From Streptomyces albireticuli (GTDB lineage Bacteria > Actinomycetota > Actinomycetes > Streptomycetales > Streptomycetaceae), in the NCBI RefSeq assembly GCF_002192455.1, contig NZ_CP021744.1, forward strand, positions 2,944,001 to 3,008,000: a stretch of DNA of 64,000 nt, in the 5' to 3' direction. Made by a program: the position numbers and the translations under genes. Below, one piece after another: positions 27,276 through 36,665 of the stretch. How positions within the stretch are numbered: the stretch's first letter is position 1; each line of letters opens with the position of its first letter. The notes under the pieces are model-generated. The model made no database searches. It was given only the letters and a program-made list of their open reading frames with translations, and was not told the origin of the DNA.

Positions 27276-27773
27276 GTGACCCAGACCAGCGACAACGTCA
27301 CCTGGCTGACTCAGGAGGCGTACGACCAGCTCAAGGCCGAGCTGGAGTACCTGTCTGGTCCCGCTCGCACCGAGATCGCGATGAAGATCGCGGCGGCCCG
27401 CGAGGAGGGTGACCTGCGAGAGAACGGCGGGTACCACGCGGCCAAGGAGGAGCAGGGCAAGCAGGAGCTCCGTGTGCGCCAGCTCACGCAGCTGCTGGAG
27501 AACGCGAAGGTCGGCGAGGCCCCGGCCGCGACCGGCGTCGTCGCGCCCGGCACCGTCGTCACCATCGCCTTCGACGGCGACCCGGACGACACCATGACCT
27601 TCCTGCTCGCCTCCCGTGAGTACGCCAGCACGGACATCGAGACGTACTCCCCCCAGTCCCCGCTGGGCACGGGGGTCAACGGCAAGAAGATCGGCGAGGA
27701 CGCCTCGTACGAGCTGCCGAACGGCAAGAAGGCCATGGTCCGCATCCTGGAGGCCAAGCCCTACACGGCCTGA
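27276..27773 (+). CDS. greA: Transcription elongation factor GreA
   Basis: This 165-residue protein rescues backtracked RNA polymerase by stimulating transcript cleavage. It has an N-terminal coiled coil (residues ~10-80) with the acidic tip in AREEGDLRENGGYHAAKEEQ, and a C-terminal FKBP-like domain with YSPQSPLGTGVNGKKIGED. I chose GTG 27276 because it has GAGGAG at good spacing and gives the family's usual N terminus (VTWLTQEAYDQLKAEL). It is followed by a very strong terminator. Confidence 0.96.
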   Translation: MTQTSDNVTWLTQEAYDQLKAELEYLSGPARTEIAMKIAAAREEGDLRENGGYHAAKEEQGKQELRVRQLTQLLENAKVGEAPAATGVVAPGTVVTIAFDGDPDDTMTFLLASREYASTDIETYSPQSPLGTGVNGKKIGEDASYELPNGKKAMVRILEAKPYTA

Positions 27774-27846
27774 CCCCATGGAAGGGCCCGATCCGCACGG
27801 AGACGGCCCGAGGACGCGGCCCGGCGGAAGCCGGGCCTCCGAGGCG

Positions 27847-27889
27847 CGACGGAGCCCCGGACCCGTGCACCGGGTCCGGGGCTCCGTCG
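27847..27889. terminator. Strong bidirectional terminator after greA
   Basis: There is a 19-bp perfect stem (outer CGACGGAGCCCCGG) with a 5-base loop TGCAC, between convergent greA and the ABC permease gene. Confidence 0.85.
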
Positions 27890-27927
27890 TCGCCGCGCCC
27901 GGCCGGTCACGGCGGGCGGGCCCGGCC

Positions 27928-28785
27928 TCAGGCCGTCGCCGACCGGTACTTCCGCACCGACAGGGTCCGGAAGACCACGATGATCACCACGGACCAGATC
28001 AGCGAGGCCCACACCGGGTGCTGCATGGGCCAGGCCGCGGGCACCGGATAGCCGTCCGGGAGATTGCCGAAGAGCTGCCGGGCCGCTTGCACCGTGGCAC
28101 TGAAGGGGTTCCACTCGGCGATGTTGCGGAGCACCATCGGCATGTTGTCCGAGGGCACGAAGGCGTTCGAGATGAAGGTGAGCGGGAAGAGCCAGATCAG
28201 CCCGCCGGACGTGGCCGCCTCCGGGGTCCGCACCGACAGCCCGATCAGGGCGCCGATCCAGGAGAAGGCGTAGCCGAGCAGGAGCAGCAGCGCGAAGCCC
28301 GCCACCGCCTTGGGGATGCCCGCGTGGGTGCGCCATCCCACGATCACCGCGACGATCGCCAGCACCACCAGCGTCAGCGCCGTCTGCACGAGGTCGGCGA
28401 GGGTGCGGCCGGTGAGCACCGCCCCGCGCGCCATGGGCAGCGACCGGAAGCGGTCGATGAGCCCCTTGTGCATGTCGTCGGCGATGCCCGCGCCCGCGCC
28501 GGCCGTCGCGAAGGTGACGGTCTGCGCGAAGATGCCGGCCATCAGGAACTCGCGGTACGTCGAGGGGTCGGTGCTGCCGCCCACGGCGATGGAGCCGCCG
28601 AAGACGTAGCTGAACAGCACCACGAACATGATCGGCTGGATCAGCCCGAAGATGACCATCTCGGGGATCCGGGCCATCCGGATCAGATTGCGCTTGGCGA
28701 CGACCAGGGAGTCGCGCACGGACTGGCCGACGCCGCCGTACGGACGCGGTCCCGTCGCGGCGGGAGCGCCGTCGAGGATGCTCAC
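27928..28785 (-). CDS. ABC-2 type permease, DrrB family
   Basis: This 285-residue integral membrane component of a drug or lipid exporter has six helices. The ABC-2 signature region GRTLADLVQTALTLVVLAIV and the Phe-rich LIWLFPLTFISNAFVP resemble daunorubicin-resistance DrrB. It begins at GTG 28785 within GTGA overlapping the stop of the ATPase gene, so the two subunits are translationally coupled. The substrate cannot be told, because no biosynthetic cluster is visible here. Confidence 0.9.
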   Translation of the reverse strand: MSILDGAPAATGPRPYGGVGQSVRDSLVVAKRNLIRMARIPEMVIFGLIQPIMFVVLFSYVFGGSIAVGGSTDPSTYREFLMAGIFAQTVTFATAGAGAGIADDMHKGLIDRFRSLPMARGAVLTGRTLADLVQTALTLVVLAIVAVIVGWRTHAGIPKAVAGFALLLLLGYAFSWIGALIGLSVRTPEAATSGGLIWLFPLTFISNAFVPSDNMPMVLRNIAEWNPFSATVQAARQLFGNLPDGYPVPAAWPMQHPVWASLIWSVVIIVVFRTLSVRKYRSATA

Positions 28786-29828
28786 GAGCCCGCCTCCTTC
28801 CTGTCGTGCCGCTTGTGCCCCTGACGGGCCTCGGGCGCCGGGGAGCCGCCCTTGCCGCTCCCCCGCTCCTGCCCCTCGGCCTCCTCCGCCTCGGCCACAT
28901 GCCCGGTGAGCGAGATGAAGACGTCGTCCAGCGTGGGGCGGCGCAGCCCGATGTCGTCGATCTCGATGCCCCGGGCGTCCAGCTCTCTGATCACCTCGGC
29001 GAGCAGCTTCGCGCCGCCGGACACCGGGACGGTGACCTTGCGGGTGTGCTCCTCGACCTTCGACTCGCCCTTGCCGAAGCCGCGCAGGACCTCGTCGGCG
29101 GGGGCGATCTGGTGGGCCTGGTGGACGACGACCTCGACGCGCTCCCCGCCGGTGCGCGCCTTGAGCTGGTCGGAGGTGCCACGGGCGATGACCTTGCCGT
29201 GGTCGACCACCGCGATGTCGTGCGCGAGGCGGTCGGCCTCCTCCAGGTACTGGGTGGTGAGCAGCAGGGTCGTGCCGCCCGCGACCAGTTCCTCGATGAC
29301 CTCCCAGAGCTGCTGCCGGTTGCGCGGGTCGAGGCCGGTGGTCGGCTCGTCCATGAACATCACGGGCGGGCTGACGACCAGGGCGGCGGCGAGGTCGAGG
29401 CGGCGCCGCATGCCGCCGGAGTAGGTCTTGGCGGTGCGGTCGGCGGCGTCGGCGAGGTTGAAGCGGTCCAGCAGCCGGCCCGCGCGGACCTTCGCGTCGC
29501 GCGCGCTCATCTGGTAGAGCTGACCGACCATCTGGAGATTCTCACGACCCGTCAGATACTCGTCGACGGCGGCGAACTGGCCGGAGAGCCCGATCGAGCG
29601 CCGGACCTCGTGGGGCTTCTTCAGGACGTCGATGCCCGCCACGCGGGCCGTGCCGCTGTCGGGTTTGAGCAGGGTGGTGAGGACGCGCACTGCGGTGGTC
29701 TTGCCGGCGCCGTTGGGGCCGAGAAGTCCTAGAACGGTTCCTTCGGGTACGTCGAGATCGACGCCGTCCAGAGCCCTGACATCGCCGAAAGTCTTGACCA
29801 GGCCTTCGGCAAAAATGGCGCCTGGCAT
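28782..29828 (-). CDS. ABC transporter ATP-binding protein, DrrA family
   Basis: This 348-residue ATPase has Walker A GPNGAGKTT, signature YSGGMRRRLDLA, Walker B VMFMDEPTTGLDP and the H-loop region. A DrrA-type C-terminal regulatory domain (GIEIDDIGLRRPTLDDVFISLTGH) follows, then a charged tail. It powers the adjacent DrrB-like permease and its stop overlaps the permease start. ATG 29828 has GGGGAGAA upstream. Confidence 0.93.
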   Translation of the reverse strand: MPGAIFAEGLVKTFGDVRALDGVDLDVPEGTVLGLLGPNGAGKTTAVRVLTTLLKPDSGTARVAGIDVLKKPHEVRRSIGLSGQFAAVDEYLTGRENLQMVGQLYQMSARDAKVRAGRLLDRFNLADAADRTAKTYSGGMRRRLDLAAALVVSPPVMFMDEPTTGLDPRNRQQLWEVIEELVAGGTTLLLTTQYLEEADRLAHDIAVVDHGKVIARGTSDQLKARTGGERVEVVVHQAHQIAPADEVLRGFGKGESKVEEHTRKVTVPVSGGAKLLAEVIRELDARGIEIDDIGLRRPTLDDVFISLTGHVAEAEEAEGQERGSGKGGSPAPEARQGHKRHDRKEAGS

Positions 29829-29938
29829 GGAGGTTCTCCCCGTTTGGGTGACGTATTACAGGATTTTACGTTCGCTGTCGTCCTCCCGCCCTGTGAATGG
29901 ACTCCTCGGCACCCACGGCCGCCGTTACCCGCCCGCCG

Positions 29939-31384
29939 TCAGGGCATCACCAGATACCCCGCCTCGCGCAGGGCGGTCCCCACCACCACGCAGTGCTCCG
30001 GCCCCTTGGTCTCCAGATGCAGCTCGACCTCCGCCTCCGTGAGCCCGAGCCGCGGATCGGTGCGCACGTGACCCACGTCCAGGACGTTGGCGTCGACCTC
30101 AGAGAGCACCTCCAGGAGGGCGGCCAGCGCGCCCGGGCGGTCCGTGAGCCGCACCCGCAGCGACAGATAGCGGCCCGCCGCCGCCATGCCGTGCCGCAGG
30201 GTGCGCTGGAGCACCAGCGGGTCGACGTTGCCGCCGGACAGCACCGCGACGACGGGCCCTTCGAAGGAGCCCGGGTCCGCGAGCAGCGCCGCCACGGGGC
30301 TCGCCCCGGCCGGCTCGACCACCATCTTGGCCCGCTCCAGGCAGAGCAGGAGGGCGCTGGAGAGGTCGTCCTCGGAGACCGTGCGGACCTCGTCGACCAG
30401 TTCCTCGATGATCCGGAAGGGGATGTCGCCGGGGCGGCCCACCTTGATGCCGTCGGCCATCGTCGCCGGCGCGGGTATCGACACCGGCTCCCCGGCGGCC
30501 AGCGACGGCGGATAGGCGGCCGCGCCCGCCGCCTGCACGCCCACGATCCGCACATCGGGCCGCAGCACCTTCACGGCCACCGCGATACCGGCCACCAGAC
30601 CGCCGCCGCCGATACCCACCACGATGGTGCGCACCTCGGGGCACTGCTCCAGGATCTCCAGGCCGATCGTGCCCTGACCGGCGATGACGTCCGGGTGGTC
30701 GAAGGGGTGGATGAACACCGCGCCGGTCTCCCGGGCGTGTTCCTGCGCGGCGCGCACCGCCTCGTCGACGATCTGTCCGTGCAGGCGCACCTCGGCGCCG
30801 TACTCCCGGGTGGCGGCCACCTTGGGCAGGGGCGCGCCCTCCGGCATGAACACCGTGGAGCGCACGCCCAGGAGCGAGGCCGCGAGGGCCACGCCCTGCG
30901 CGTGGTTGCCCGCGCTGGCGGCCACCACCCCCGCCGCGCGCTCCCGCGGGGACAGCCCGGCGATCCGGACGTATGCCCCGCGCACCTTGAAGGAGCCCGT
31001 GCGCTGGAGGTTCTCGCACTTCAGGTGGACCGGGGCGCCCACCAGTCCGGACAGGAAGCGGCTGCCCTCCATGAGGGTCGCGCGGGCGACGCCGGAGAGC
31101 ATCTTCTGGGCTTCGCGCACCGCTTCGAGTGAGACATCAAGAGAAGAGCCGTGGGAATCGCCGTGGGAGACATCAAGGGATAACCCGGGCGCCGCGGGGG
31201 GAACTTTCCCGGACATCCCGGAGGGAAGAGGCAGCGGATCGTGGGCCGCCGGGTCCGCCTCCGGATCCGTCCCCGGGGCGGCGGACGACCCCGCGGGGCG
31301 GTCTGCGGACCGGCTTCCCGGCTGACCTGCGGACTGACCGGTTACGCGTCGGACCGTACCTTCGTCATCAACTCGTGCAGCCAT
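29939..31384 (-). CDS. ilvA: Threonine dehydratase (catabolic type, with C-terminal ACT domain)
   Basis: This fold-type II PLP enzyme deaminates L-threonine to 2-oxobutyrate. The catalytic core (from about residue 85) shows the PLP lysine in NLQRTGSFKVRGAY, the SAGNHAQGVA loop, the phosphate-binding GIGGGGLVAG and VLSGGNVDP. The C-terminal ~80 residues form a single ACT-like regulatory domain (LRVRLTDRPGALAALLEVLSE). The first ~85 residues are low-complexity, with a repeated LDVS segment, and are not part of the family. ATG 31384 is the most upstream reasonable start and has a weak ribosome-binding site. An internal start such as 31216 is possible. Confidence 0.9.
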   Translation of the reverse strand: MAARVDDEGTVRRVTGQSAGQPGSRSADRPAGSSAAPGTDPEADPAAHDPLPLPSGMSGKVPPAAPGLSLDVSHGDSHGSSLDVSLEAVREAQKMLSGVARATLMEGSRFLSGLVGAPVHLKCENLQRTGSFKVRGAYVRIAGLSPRERAAGVVAASAGNHAQGVALAASLLGVRSTVFMPEGAPLPKVAATREYGAEVRLHGQIVDEAVRAAQEHARETGAVFIHPFDHPDVIAGQGTIGLEILEQCPEVRTIVVGIGGGGLVAGIAVAVKVLRPDVRIVGVQAAGAAAYPPSLAAGEPVSIPAPATMADGIKVGRPGDIPFRIIEELVDEVRTVSEDDLSSALLLCLERAKMVVEPAGASPVAALLADPGSFEGPVVAVLSGGNVDPLVLQRTLRHGMAAAGRYLSLRVRLTDRPGALAALLEVLSEVDANVLDVGHVRTDPRLGLTEAEVELHLETKGPEHCVVVGTALREAGYLVMP

Positions 31385-31597
31385 GCCGCCAGTCTCGCAG
31401 CTCGCCTCCGCGACTACCGTCACAGGACGCGCACATCCGCGCATACCGGCGCGGAAGGGAGGCGGACGGGCGGCGGGCGCGCGGCGGCGCATACCGAGCG
31501 GTTTGCGCAGCACCCGTACGAGCGCCCGTCGGGCCGCGTACTCTGTCCCCCAATCCTCAGCGATTCCCTGCCCGCCGTACGAAGTGAGCCCCAGGCC

Positions 31598-32098
31598 ATG
31601 CCCACCCCTCCGGACATGACGACCGACCTCGCCCCAGGCGTCCTCGACGCCCTCCAGCACCAGGTGGCCGTCTTCGCCCGTCGCGCCGAACAGACCCGGC
31701 TCGGCGGTGTAGGCCAGGTCCGCAACTCCATGGACCGCGCCGCCTATCTGCTGCTCAACCGCCTCGACCAGGAAGGTCCGATGGGCGTCAAGGCGCTCGC
31801 CGCGGGCATGGGGATCGACTCCTCGACCGTCACCCGCCAGGTGGCGCCGCTGGTCGACACCGGCCTCGTCAAGCGGACCTCGCACCCCGAGGACGGCCGG
31901 GCCGTCGTGCTCCAGCTGTCCCCGCGCGGCAAGGCCCGCCTCGACGAGGTGCGCGGCTCCCGGCGCGAGCTGATGGCCCTGGTGACCTCCGGCTGGACCG
32001 AGGAGGAGCGGGACGTCTTCACCACCCTGCTCACCCGCTTCAACTCCGCCCTCTCCGAGGTGCACAACGCCCTGCCCCCGGCCACGCCGGCCTCTTGA
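31598..32098 (+). CDS. MarR-family transcriptional regulator
   Basis: This 166-residue dimeric winged-helix regulator has the MarR core (AYLLLNRLDQEGPMGVKALA, recognition helix GIDSSTVTRQVAPLVDTGL, wing TSHPEDGRAVVLQLSPRG). It is divergent from the threonine dehydratase gene across 213 bases and could control it, but no palindrome clearly marks an operator there. ATG 31598 lacks a strong Shine-Dalgarno sequence, and ATG 31616 is an in-frame alternative. Confidence 0.87.
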   Translation: MPTPPDMTTDLAPGVLDALQHQVAVFARRAEQTRLGGVGQVRNSMDRAAYLLLNRLDQEGPMGVKALAAGMGIDSSTVTRQVAPLVDTGLVKRTSHPEDGRAVVLQLSPRGKARLDEVRGSRRELMALVTSGWTEEERDVFTTLLTRFNSALSEVHNALPPATPAS

Positions 32099-32125
32099 CC
32101 CGGCGCCGCCGGCTGCCCTCTCCTG

Positions 32126-32761
32126 GTGCGTACGACACGCGTACGGACGCTGTCCGCGCGTGCGAGGCACGGACCGGGGGGCCGGGGACGGGGGCGGCGG
32201 GTGGGAGAACGGCGGACGGCCAGGGAGCGCCGCCGCGCCCATGAGTTCGAGGAGTTCGTCGCGGGTGCGGGCGGCAGGCTGCTGCACGTCGCCGCGCTGC
32301 TCACGGGCGAGGCGCCCGGCCGGACACCCGCCGGGGGCACATCCGGTGATCCCGCGGCCGGCCACGGCCCCGAGGCCGCCGCGCGGCTGCTGACGGCCGC
32401 GCTGGCCGCCACGTACGCCGCCTGGGACGGGCTGCGCGGCGAGGATCCGTACGACCGCGCCCGCCAGGAGCTGGTGACCCGCTACGCGCGCACCGCCCGC
32501 CGGCCCGGGAGCGCGGACCCCGGTGGGGTACTGGCCCCGCTCGCCCCGCAGGAGCGCCTGGTCCTCGTCCTGCGCCTGGCCGAGGGCCTCGCGGAGGAGC
32601 AGACGGCCGCGCTGCTCGGCCTGCCGGTGGAGCGCGTGCGCACGCTCTGCACGCGCGCGGTCGACACACTGCGCCGCGGTGCGCCCCGCGCGGGGCGGGC
32701 CGGAGCCGCGACCTGGCGGGCCGGGTGGTGGCGTACCCGGCCGTGGCGGGCCGGACCGTGA
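32126..32761 (+). CDS. Divergent sigma-factor-like protein
   Basis: The C-terminal part (LAPQERLVLVLRLAEGLAEEQTAALLGLPVERVRTLCTRAVDTLR) is a recognisable sigma region 4. The region-2 equivalent (HEFEEFVAGAGGRLLHVAAL) is short and degenerate. It therefore resembles the SigE-like ECF group, but it may not bind core polymerase normally. The true start is uncertain: GTG 32126 or GTG 32201 both fit. The last bases overlap the GTG of the small membrane protein gene (GTGA), as in sigma/anti-sigma pairs. Confidence 0.65.
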   Translation: MRTTRVRTLSARARHGPGGRGRGRRVGERRTARERRRAHEFEEFVAGAGGRLLHVAALLTGEAPGRTPAGGTSGDPAAGHGPEAAARLLTAALAATYAAWDGLRGEDPYDRARQELVTRYARTARRPGSADPGGVLAPLAPQERLVLVLRLAEGLAEEQTAALLGLPVERVRTLCTRAVDTLRRGAPRAGRAGAATWRAGWWRTRPWRAGP

Positions 32762-32991
32762 GCGGCCTCGACCGTAAGGAGGACGAGGTCCGCCGGATGC
32801 TGGACCTCCGCCACCCGCCGCTGCCCCGGGGACTCGCCGCGCGGGCCGCCGGACGCGGCCGCCGCGCGCTGCGCCGGCGCCGGGCGGTGCGGGCGGTGGG
32901 GTGGGTGCTGCTGGTGGCGGGGGTGCTGGTGTTCTCCGTGTGGGCGGCGCTGACGGAACCGTGGTCCGCGCGGCCGTGGTGGGAGGGCTAG
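32758..32991 (+). CDS. Small single-span membrane protein coupled to the sigma-like gene
   Basis: This 77-residue protein has an acidic/basic N terminus (KEDEVRRMLDL), an Arg-rich patch and one membrane helix (VGWVLLVAGVLVFSVWAAL), ending in a short outside tail. GTG 32758 overlaps the sigma-like stop by four bases. By position it could be an anti-sigma or anchoring partner. No ZAS zinc motif is present, so this is inference only. Confidence 0.65.
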   Translation: MSGLDRKEDEVRRMLDLRHPPLPRGLAARAAGRGRRALRRRRAVRAVGWVLLVAGVLVFSVWAALTEPWSARPWWEG

Positions 32992-33049
32992 ACGGCCGCT
33001 CCCGGCCCGCGCGCGCCGTTCCGGACAGCTCCGGTCCGGCCACGGGAAA

Positions 33050-33079
33050 GGGCGGGCAGGGGAAGAACCCCGCCCGCCC
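33050..33079. terminator. Bidirectional hairpin terminator
   Basis: The GGGCGGG and GGGG blocks pair with CCCC and CCCGCCC around an AAGAA loop, with one mismatch pair in the stem. It lies between the sigma-operon end and convergent metB. Confidence 0.7.
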
Positions 33080-33095
33080 CGGAACCCGCCGGTGA

Positions 33096-34241
33096 CTAGC
33101 CCAGCGCCTGCGTCAGGTCCGCCAGCAGGTCGTCCACCGACTCGATGCCCACCGACAGGCGCACGAGGTCCGCCGGGACCTCCAGCGCCGAACCGGCCGT
33201 GGACGCGTGCGTCATCCGGCCCGGGTGCTCGATCAGCGACTCCACGCCACCGAGGGACTCACCGAGGGTGAACAGCTGGGCGCGGTTGCAGACCTCGACC
33301 GCCGCCTCCTCGCCGCCCGCGACGCGGAACGAGACCATGCCGCCGAAGTCCTTCATCTGCTTGGCCGCGACCTCGTGGAGCTCGTGCTCCGGCAGGCCCG
33401 GGTAGTAGACCTTGGTGACCTTGGGGTGCGAGGTGAGCAGCTCGGCGACGCGGGCCGCGTTGGCGCTGTGGCGGTCCATGCGGACGGCGAGCGTCTTGAT
33501 GCCGCGCAGCGTCAGCCAGGAGTCGAAGGGGCCGGCGACGGCGCCCATCGCGTTCTGGTGGTAGACGAGCTCCTCGGCCAGCGTCGCGTCGGCCGTGACG
33601 AGCGCGCCGCCGACGACGTCGGAGTGGCCGCCCACGTACTTGGTGGTGGAGTGCACGACGACGTCGGCACCCAGGGAGAGCGGCTGCTGGAGGTAAGGGC
33701 TCGCGAAGGTGTTGTCGACGACCAGCCGCGCGCCCCCGGAGCGTGCCACCTCGGCGACGGCGGCGATGTCCGTGATGCCGAGCAGCGGGTTGGAGGGCGT
33801 CTCGACCCAGATCACCTTCGTGCGCGGCCGGAGGGCGTCGCGGACGGAGGCCGGGTCGGAGGTGTTCGCCACGGACCATTCGACGCCCCAGCGCTCGATG
33901 ACCTTGGCGAAGAGGCGGAACGTTCCGCCGTAGGCGTCGTTCGGGATGACGACGTGGTCGCCCGGCGACAGCAGCGTACGCAGCAGGGTGTCCTCGGCGG
34001 CGAGGCCCGACGCGAAGGCGAGCCCGCGGCGGCCGCCTTCCAGCGCCGCCAGGTTCTCCTCCAGCGCGGTGCGCGTGGGGTTGGCGCTCCGGCTGTACTC
34101 GTAGCCACCCCGCAGGCCGCCGACGCCGTCCTGCTTGTAGGTGGAGACTTGGTAGATGGGCGGCACGACGGCGCCCGTCAGCGGGTCCGCCTCCTGCCCG
34201 GCGTGGATGGCGAGGGTTTCGAAAGAGTGCTGGTCGCTCAT
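33096..34241 (-). CDS. metB: Cystathionine gamma-synthase
   Basis: This 381-residue PLP enzyme of the Cys/Met-metabolism family makes cystathionine from cysteine and an activated homoserine in methionine synthesis. Features are ETLAIHAGQEADPLTGAVVPP, YSRSANPTR, the PLP site VVHSTTKYVGGHSD and the C-terminal SLGGVESLIEHPGRMTH. Residues typical of synthases rather than lyases cannot be settled by eye, so a gamma-lyase or dual role is possible. ATG 34241 has a GGAG site. It is divergent from a TPR-like membrane protein, with msrA beyond, so sulfur-amino-acid genes are grouped. Confidence 0.92.
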   Translation of the reverse strand: MSDQHSFETLAIHAGQEADPLTGAVVPPIYQVSTYKQDGVGGLRGGYEYSRSANPTRTALEENLAALEGGRRGLAFASGLAAEDTLLRTLLSPGDHVVIPNDAYGGTFRLFAKVIERWGVEWSVANTSDPASVRDALRPRTKVIWVETPSNPLLGITDIAAVAEVARSGGARLVVDNTFASPYLQQPLSLGADVVVHSTTKYVGGHSDVVGGALVTADATLAEELVYHQNAMGAVAGPFDSWLTLRGIKTLAVRMDRHSANAARVAELLTSHPKVTKVYYPGLPEHELHEVAAKQMKDFGGMVSFRVAGGEEAAVEVCNRAQLFTLGESLGGVESLIEHPGRMTHASTAGSALEVPADLVRLSVGIESVDDLLADLTQALG

Positions 34242-34367
34242 TTCTCCGAGGGTAGTACCCCGGATACCCGAACACTCCTGTTCACTTGTAACTGGCGGAT
34301 GAACGATCCGCCGGGCTGCCGCGTTGTCCTGATGTCGGCCCCTACGCTCAGCTTCCCGGGACACCTC

Positions 34368-35456
34368 ATGGAGTTTCTGTTCATCCTGCTCGCCATCGTG
34401 GTCGTCTGCGGTGTCCTGATCGGTCCCGCGATGCGTCGCAGGCGCGCCGGACAGGAGGTGACCGAGGGCGCCCGGACGGCCGTCGACCCCGCCGGGGCGT
34501 ACGGCTTCCTGCCCGCCGAGCGGCTCGACGTCCGGCTGCCCGGCCCGGACGAGGAGCTGCTGGCGGCCGTGCAGGAGGCGCGTCGCACCCAGGACTGGAA
34601 GCCGGCCGCCGAGCTGCTGGCCCGTACGGACGCCACGTCGGCCGCGGAGCTGCGGTGGCAGCGGGTGCAGACGCTGGCGGGCGCGGCGGCGCAGGAGCTC
34701 GCGGAGACACCGGGCACGGGCGGCATGTGGCTGCGCCACTGGCGCGTGGTGGCGCCCAAGGACGCGGGCGGCGCGGCCGTGCAGGCCGAGTTCCTGGTCC
34801 AGCAGGCGCTGCGCGACCCGTCCTCGCAGGACTTCCGGATGATCCTTGAGGAGGCCCGCACGGTCTGCGCCGAAGCGGCCCTGCTGGCGCCGGGCGACCC
34901 GGTGCCGGCCATCGTCGAGCTGGGCGTGGCCCGGGGGCTCGGCGCGTCCGAGGCGGAGTTCCAGTCCCTGTGGGAGCGGGTGGTCGCGCGCGCCCCGCAG
35001 CACATGGGCGCACATCTGGTGGCGCTCCGCTACTGGAGCGCGAAGTGGCACGGCTCCCAGGAGCAGGCCGACGCCTTCGCGCAGCGCGCGGCCGCCGGCG
35101 CGGCCCCCGGCAGCCTGCTGCCGGCGCTGCCGCTGTTCGCCGTCCACGACCACCTGCCCGACGTGAACCTGGTCCCGGGCCTGTACCAGGGCGTGGTGGT
35201 GTCCCAGGCGATCGAGGCGGCCCGCTTCGCGGTCGCCGGCGCCCCGGCGGACCACCCGGTACTGCCGCACGTCCGCCACCTGCTGGTGTGGTTCCTGGTG
35301 CGCGCGGAGCGCTACCCGGAGGCGATGGAGCAGCTCCGCGCCGTCGACGGCCACATCGGCGCGGTCCCGTGGTCGTACGAGCAGGACCCGGTGGCGGCGT
35401 ACCTGACGTACCGGGCGCTGGCGGTGGCGGGGTGGGAGCAGGGCGGGGGGCGTTAG
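34368..35456 (+). CDS. Membrane-anchored TPR-like hypothetical protein
   Basis: This 362-residue protein has an N-terminal membrane helix (MEFLFILLAIVVVCGVLIGP). A basic stop-transfer (RRRRAG) and a long helical region with TPR-like pairs (AAELLARTDATSAAELRWQR, then further Ala/Leu/Trp-rich helices) follow. No catalytic motif is seen. It probably scaffolds other proteins at the inner face of the membrane. I chose ATG 34368 because it begins the membrane anchor. ATG 34332 is an in-frame alternative. Confidence 0.72.
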   Translation: MEFLFILLAIVVVCGVLIGPAMRRRRAGQEVTEGARTAVDPAGAYGFLPAERLDVRLPGPDEELLAAVQEARRTQDWKPAAELLARTDATSAAELRWQRVQTLAGAAAQELAETPGTGGMWLRHWRVVAPKDAGGAAVQAEFLVQQALRDPSSQDFRMILEEARTVCAEAALLAPGDPVPAIVELGVARGLGASEAEFQSLWERVVARAPQHMGAHLVALRYWSAKWHGSQEQADAFAQRAAAGAAPGSLLPALPLFAVHDHLPDVNLVPGLYQGVVVSQAIEAARFAVAGAPADHPVLPHVRHLLVWFLVRAERYPEAMEQLRAVDGHIGAVPWSYEQDPVAAYLTYRALAVAGWEQGGGR

Positions 35457-35794
35457 GGGGCGGGGCCGGCGGGGTTGTGAGCGACGGCCGGAGCCGGGGC
35501 GCCGACCGCCGGGAGGACCGTGGCCGGGGCCCGGGAGGACCGCGGACCGGCCGGACCGCGGGCGGCGGCCGGCAGCCAAGAACGGCGCCGGGCGACCGGC
35601 GGACCACCGCCGCGGGGCGCCGACGCCCCGGAACAACCGCGCGAGCCGAAGGCCACCGAAGGCCGGGAGGCCGCGCCGCTGGGCAGGAAGACCGCCGCAC
35701 GGGCGGAAAGCGCGCGTCCGGCGTCCGGGAATCGTCGGCCGCCCCCGCTCGTTGACGGAACAGCCCGTCCGTCCGGCCCTCCCCTGGAGCCGCA
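35457..35794. other. 338-base non-coding G-rich spacer
   Basis: There is no supported gene between the TPR-like gene and msrA. The sequence is low-complexity and G/C-extreme, with imperfect repeats of GGGAGGACCG and GGCCGGGG. The msrA ribosome-binding site (TGGAG) is at its end. Confidence 0.6.
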
Positions 35795-36502
35795 ATGCTC
35801 TTCTCCCGCCATGAGACCCGCCTCCCCAGCCCCGAAGAGGCCCTGAAGGGCCGCCCGGAGCCGGAATTCGCCCTCCCTGAGCGCCACACGGTCCTGGGCA
35901 CCCCCCTCGCGGCCCCCTACCCGGAGGGCCTCGTGGTGGCGGACTTCGGCCTGGGCTGCTTCTGGGGCGCCGAACGCAAGTTCTGGCAGGCCCCGGGCGT
36001 CTGGACGACCCTGGTCGGCTACCAGGGCGGCCACACCCCGAACCCGGCGTACGAGGAGGTGTGCAGCGGCCTCACGGGCCACACCGAGGCCGTCCGCGTC
36101 GTCTTCGACCCGTCCCTGACGTCGTACGAGGCGCTCCTGAAGCTCTTCTGGGAGTCCCACGACCCCACCCAGGGCTTCCGCCAGGGCAACGACCGGGGCA
36201 CCCAGTACCGCTCCGCGGTCTACACCCACTCCCCGTCCCAGCAGGCGACGGCGGAGGCGTCCCGCGACGCCTACCAGTCCGTCCTCCGCGCGTCCGGCTA
36301 CGGCCCGATCACCACGGAGATCCTCCCGGCGGGCCCGTTCTACCCGGCCGAGGCGGCCCACCAGCAGTACCTGGACAAGAACCCCGCGGGCTACTGCGGG
36401 ATCGGCGGCACGGGCGTCGAGCTGGGTGACCCGTTCGAGACGAACTGGGGACGGTCCTGCCCCACCGGGGTCGCACCGGCCCCGGACGTCACGGAGGAGT
36501 AG
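35795..36502 (+). CDS. msrA: Peptide-methionine (S)-S-oxide reductase
   Basis: This 235-residue enzyme repairs oxidised methionine (S-epimer) in proteins using thioredoxin. It shows the catalytic Cys in [14 protein letters not shown], then [39 protein letters not shown] and a C-terminal Cys in [12 protein letters not shown] that can act as the recycling residue. The N-terminal ~40 residues are an actinobacterial extension. TGGAG lies 6 bases before ATG 35795. Confidence 0.95.
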   Translation: MLFSRHETRLPSPEEALKGRPEPEFALPERHTVLGTPLAAPYPEGLVVADFGLGCFWGAERKFWQAPGVWTTLVGYQGGHTPNPAYEEVCSGLTGHTEAVRVVFDPSLTSYEALLKLFWESHDPTQGFRQGNDRGTQYRSAVYTHSPSQQATAEASRDAYQSVLRASGYGPITTEILPAGPFYPAEAAHQQYLDKNPAGYCGIGGTGVELGDPFETNWGRSCPTGVAPAPDVTEE

Positions 36503-36665
36503 CCCGCCCCACGGCAGCACACCGACCGACGACCACGTGGTGCCCGCAGGGTGAGTCCGGAAGGGCAGCCGTATCGCTTCTCCCTCACTCGTTCGAGCGG
36601 TGGAAATGCGCTCATGGCCGATACGCTGAGCCGTGGGGATCAGAATCACGCCCATGGGAGCAGCC

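Noticed and set aside
29939..33043. A single 1034-codon minus-strand gene covering threonine dehydratase and upstream DNA
   Set aside because: Only the part after 31384 matches the enzyme family. The upstream part runs antisense to a MarR gene and a sigma-like gene.
33096..35795. An extended minus-strand metB reading of 899 codons
   Set aside because: The extra N-terminal 518 residues are antisense to the TPR-like gene. The normal metB start at 34241 has a GGAG site.
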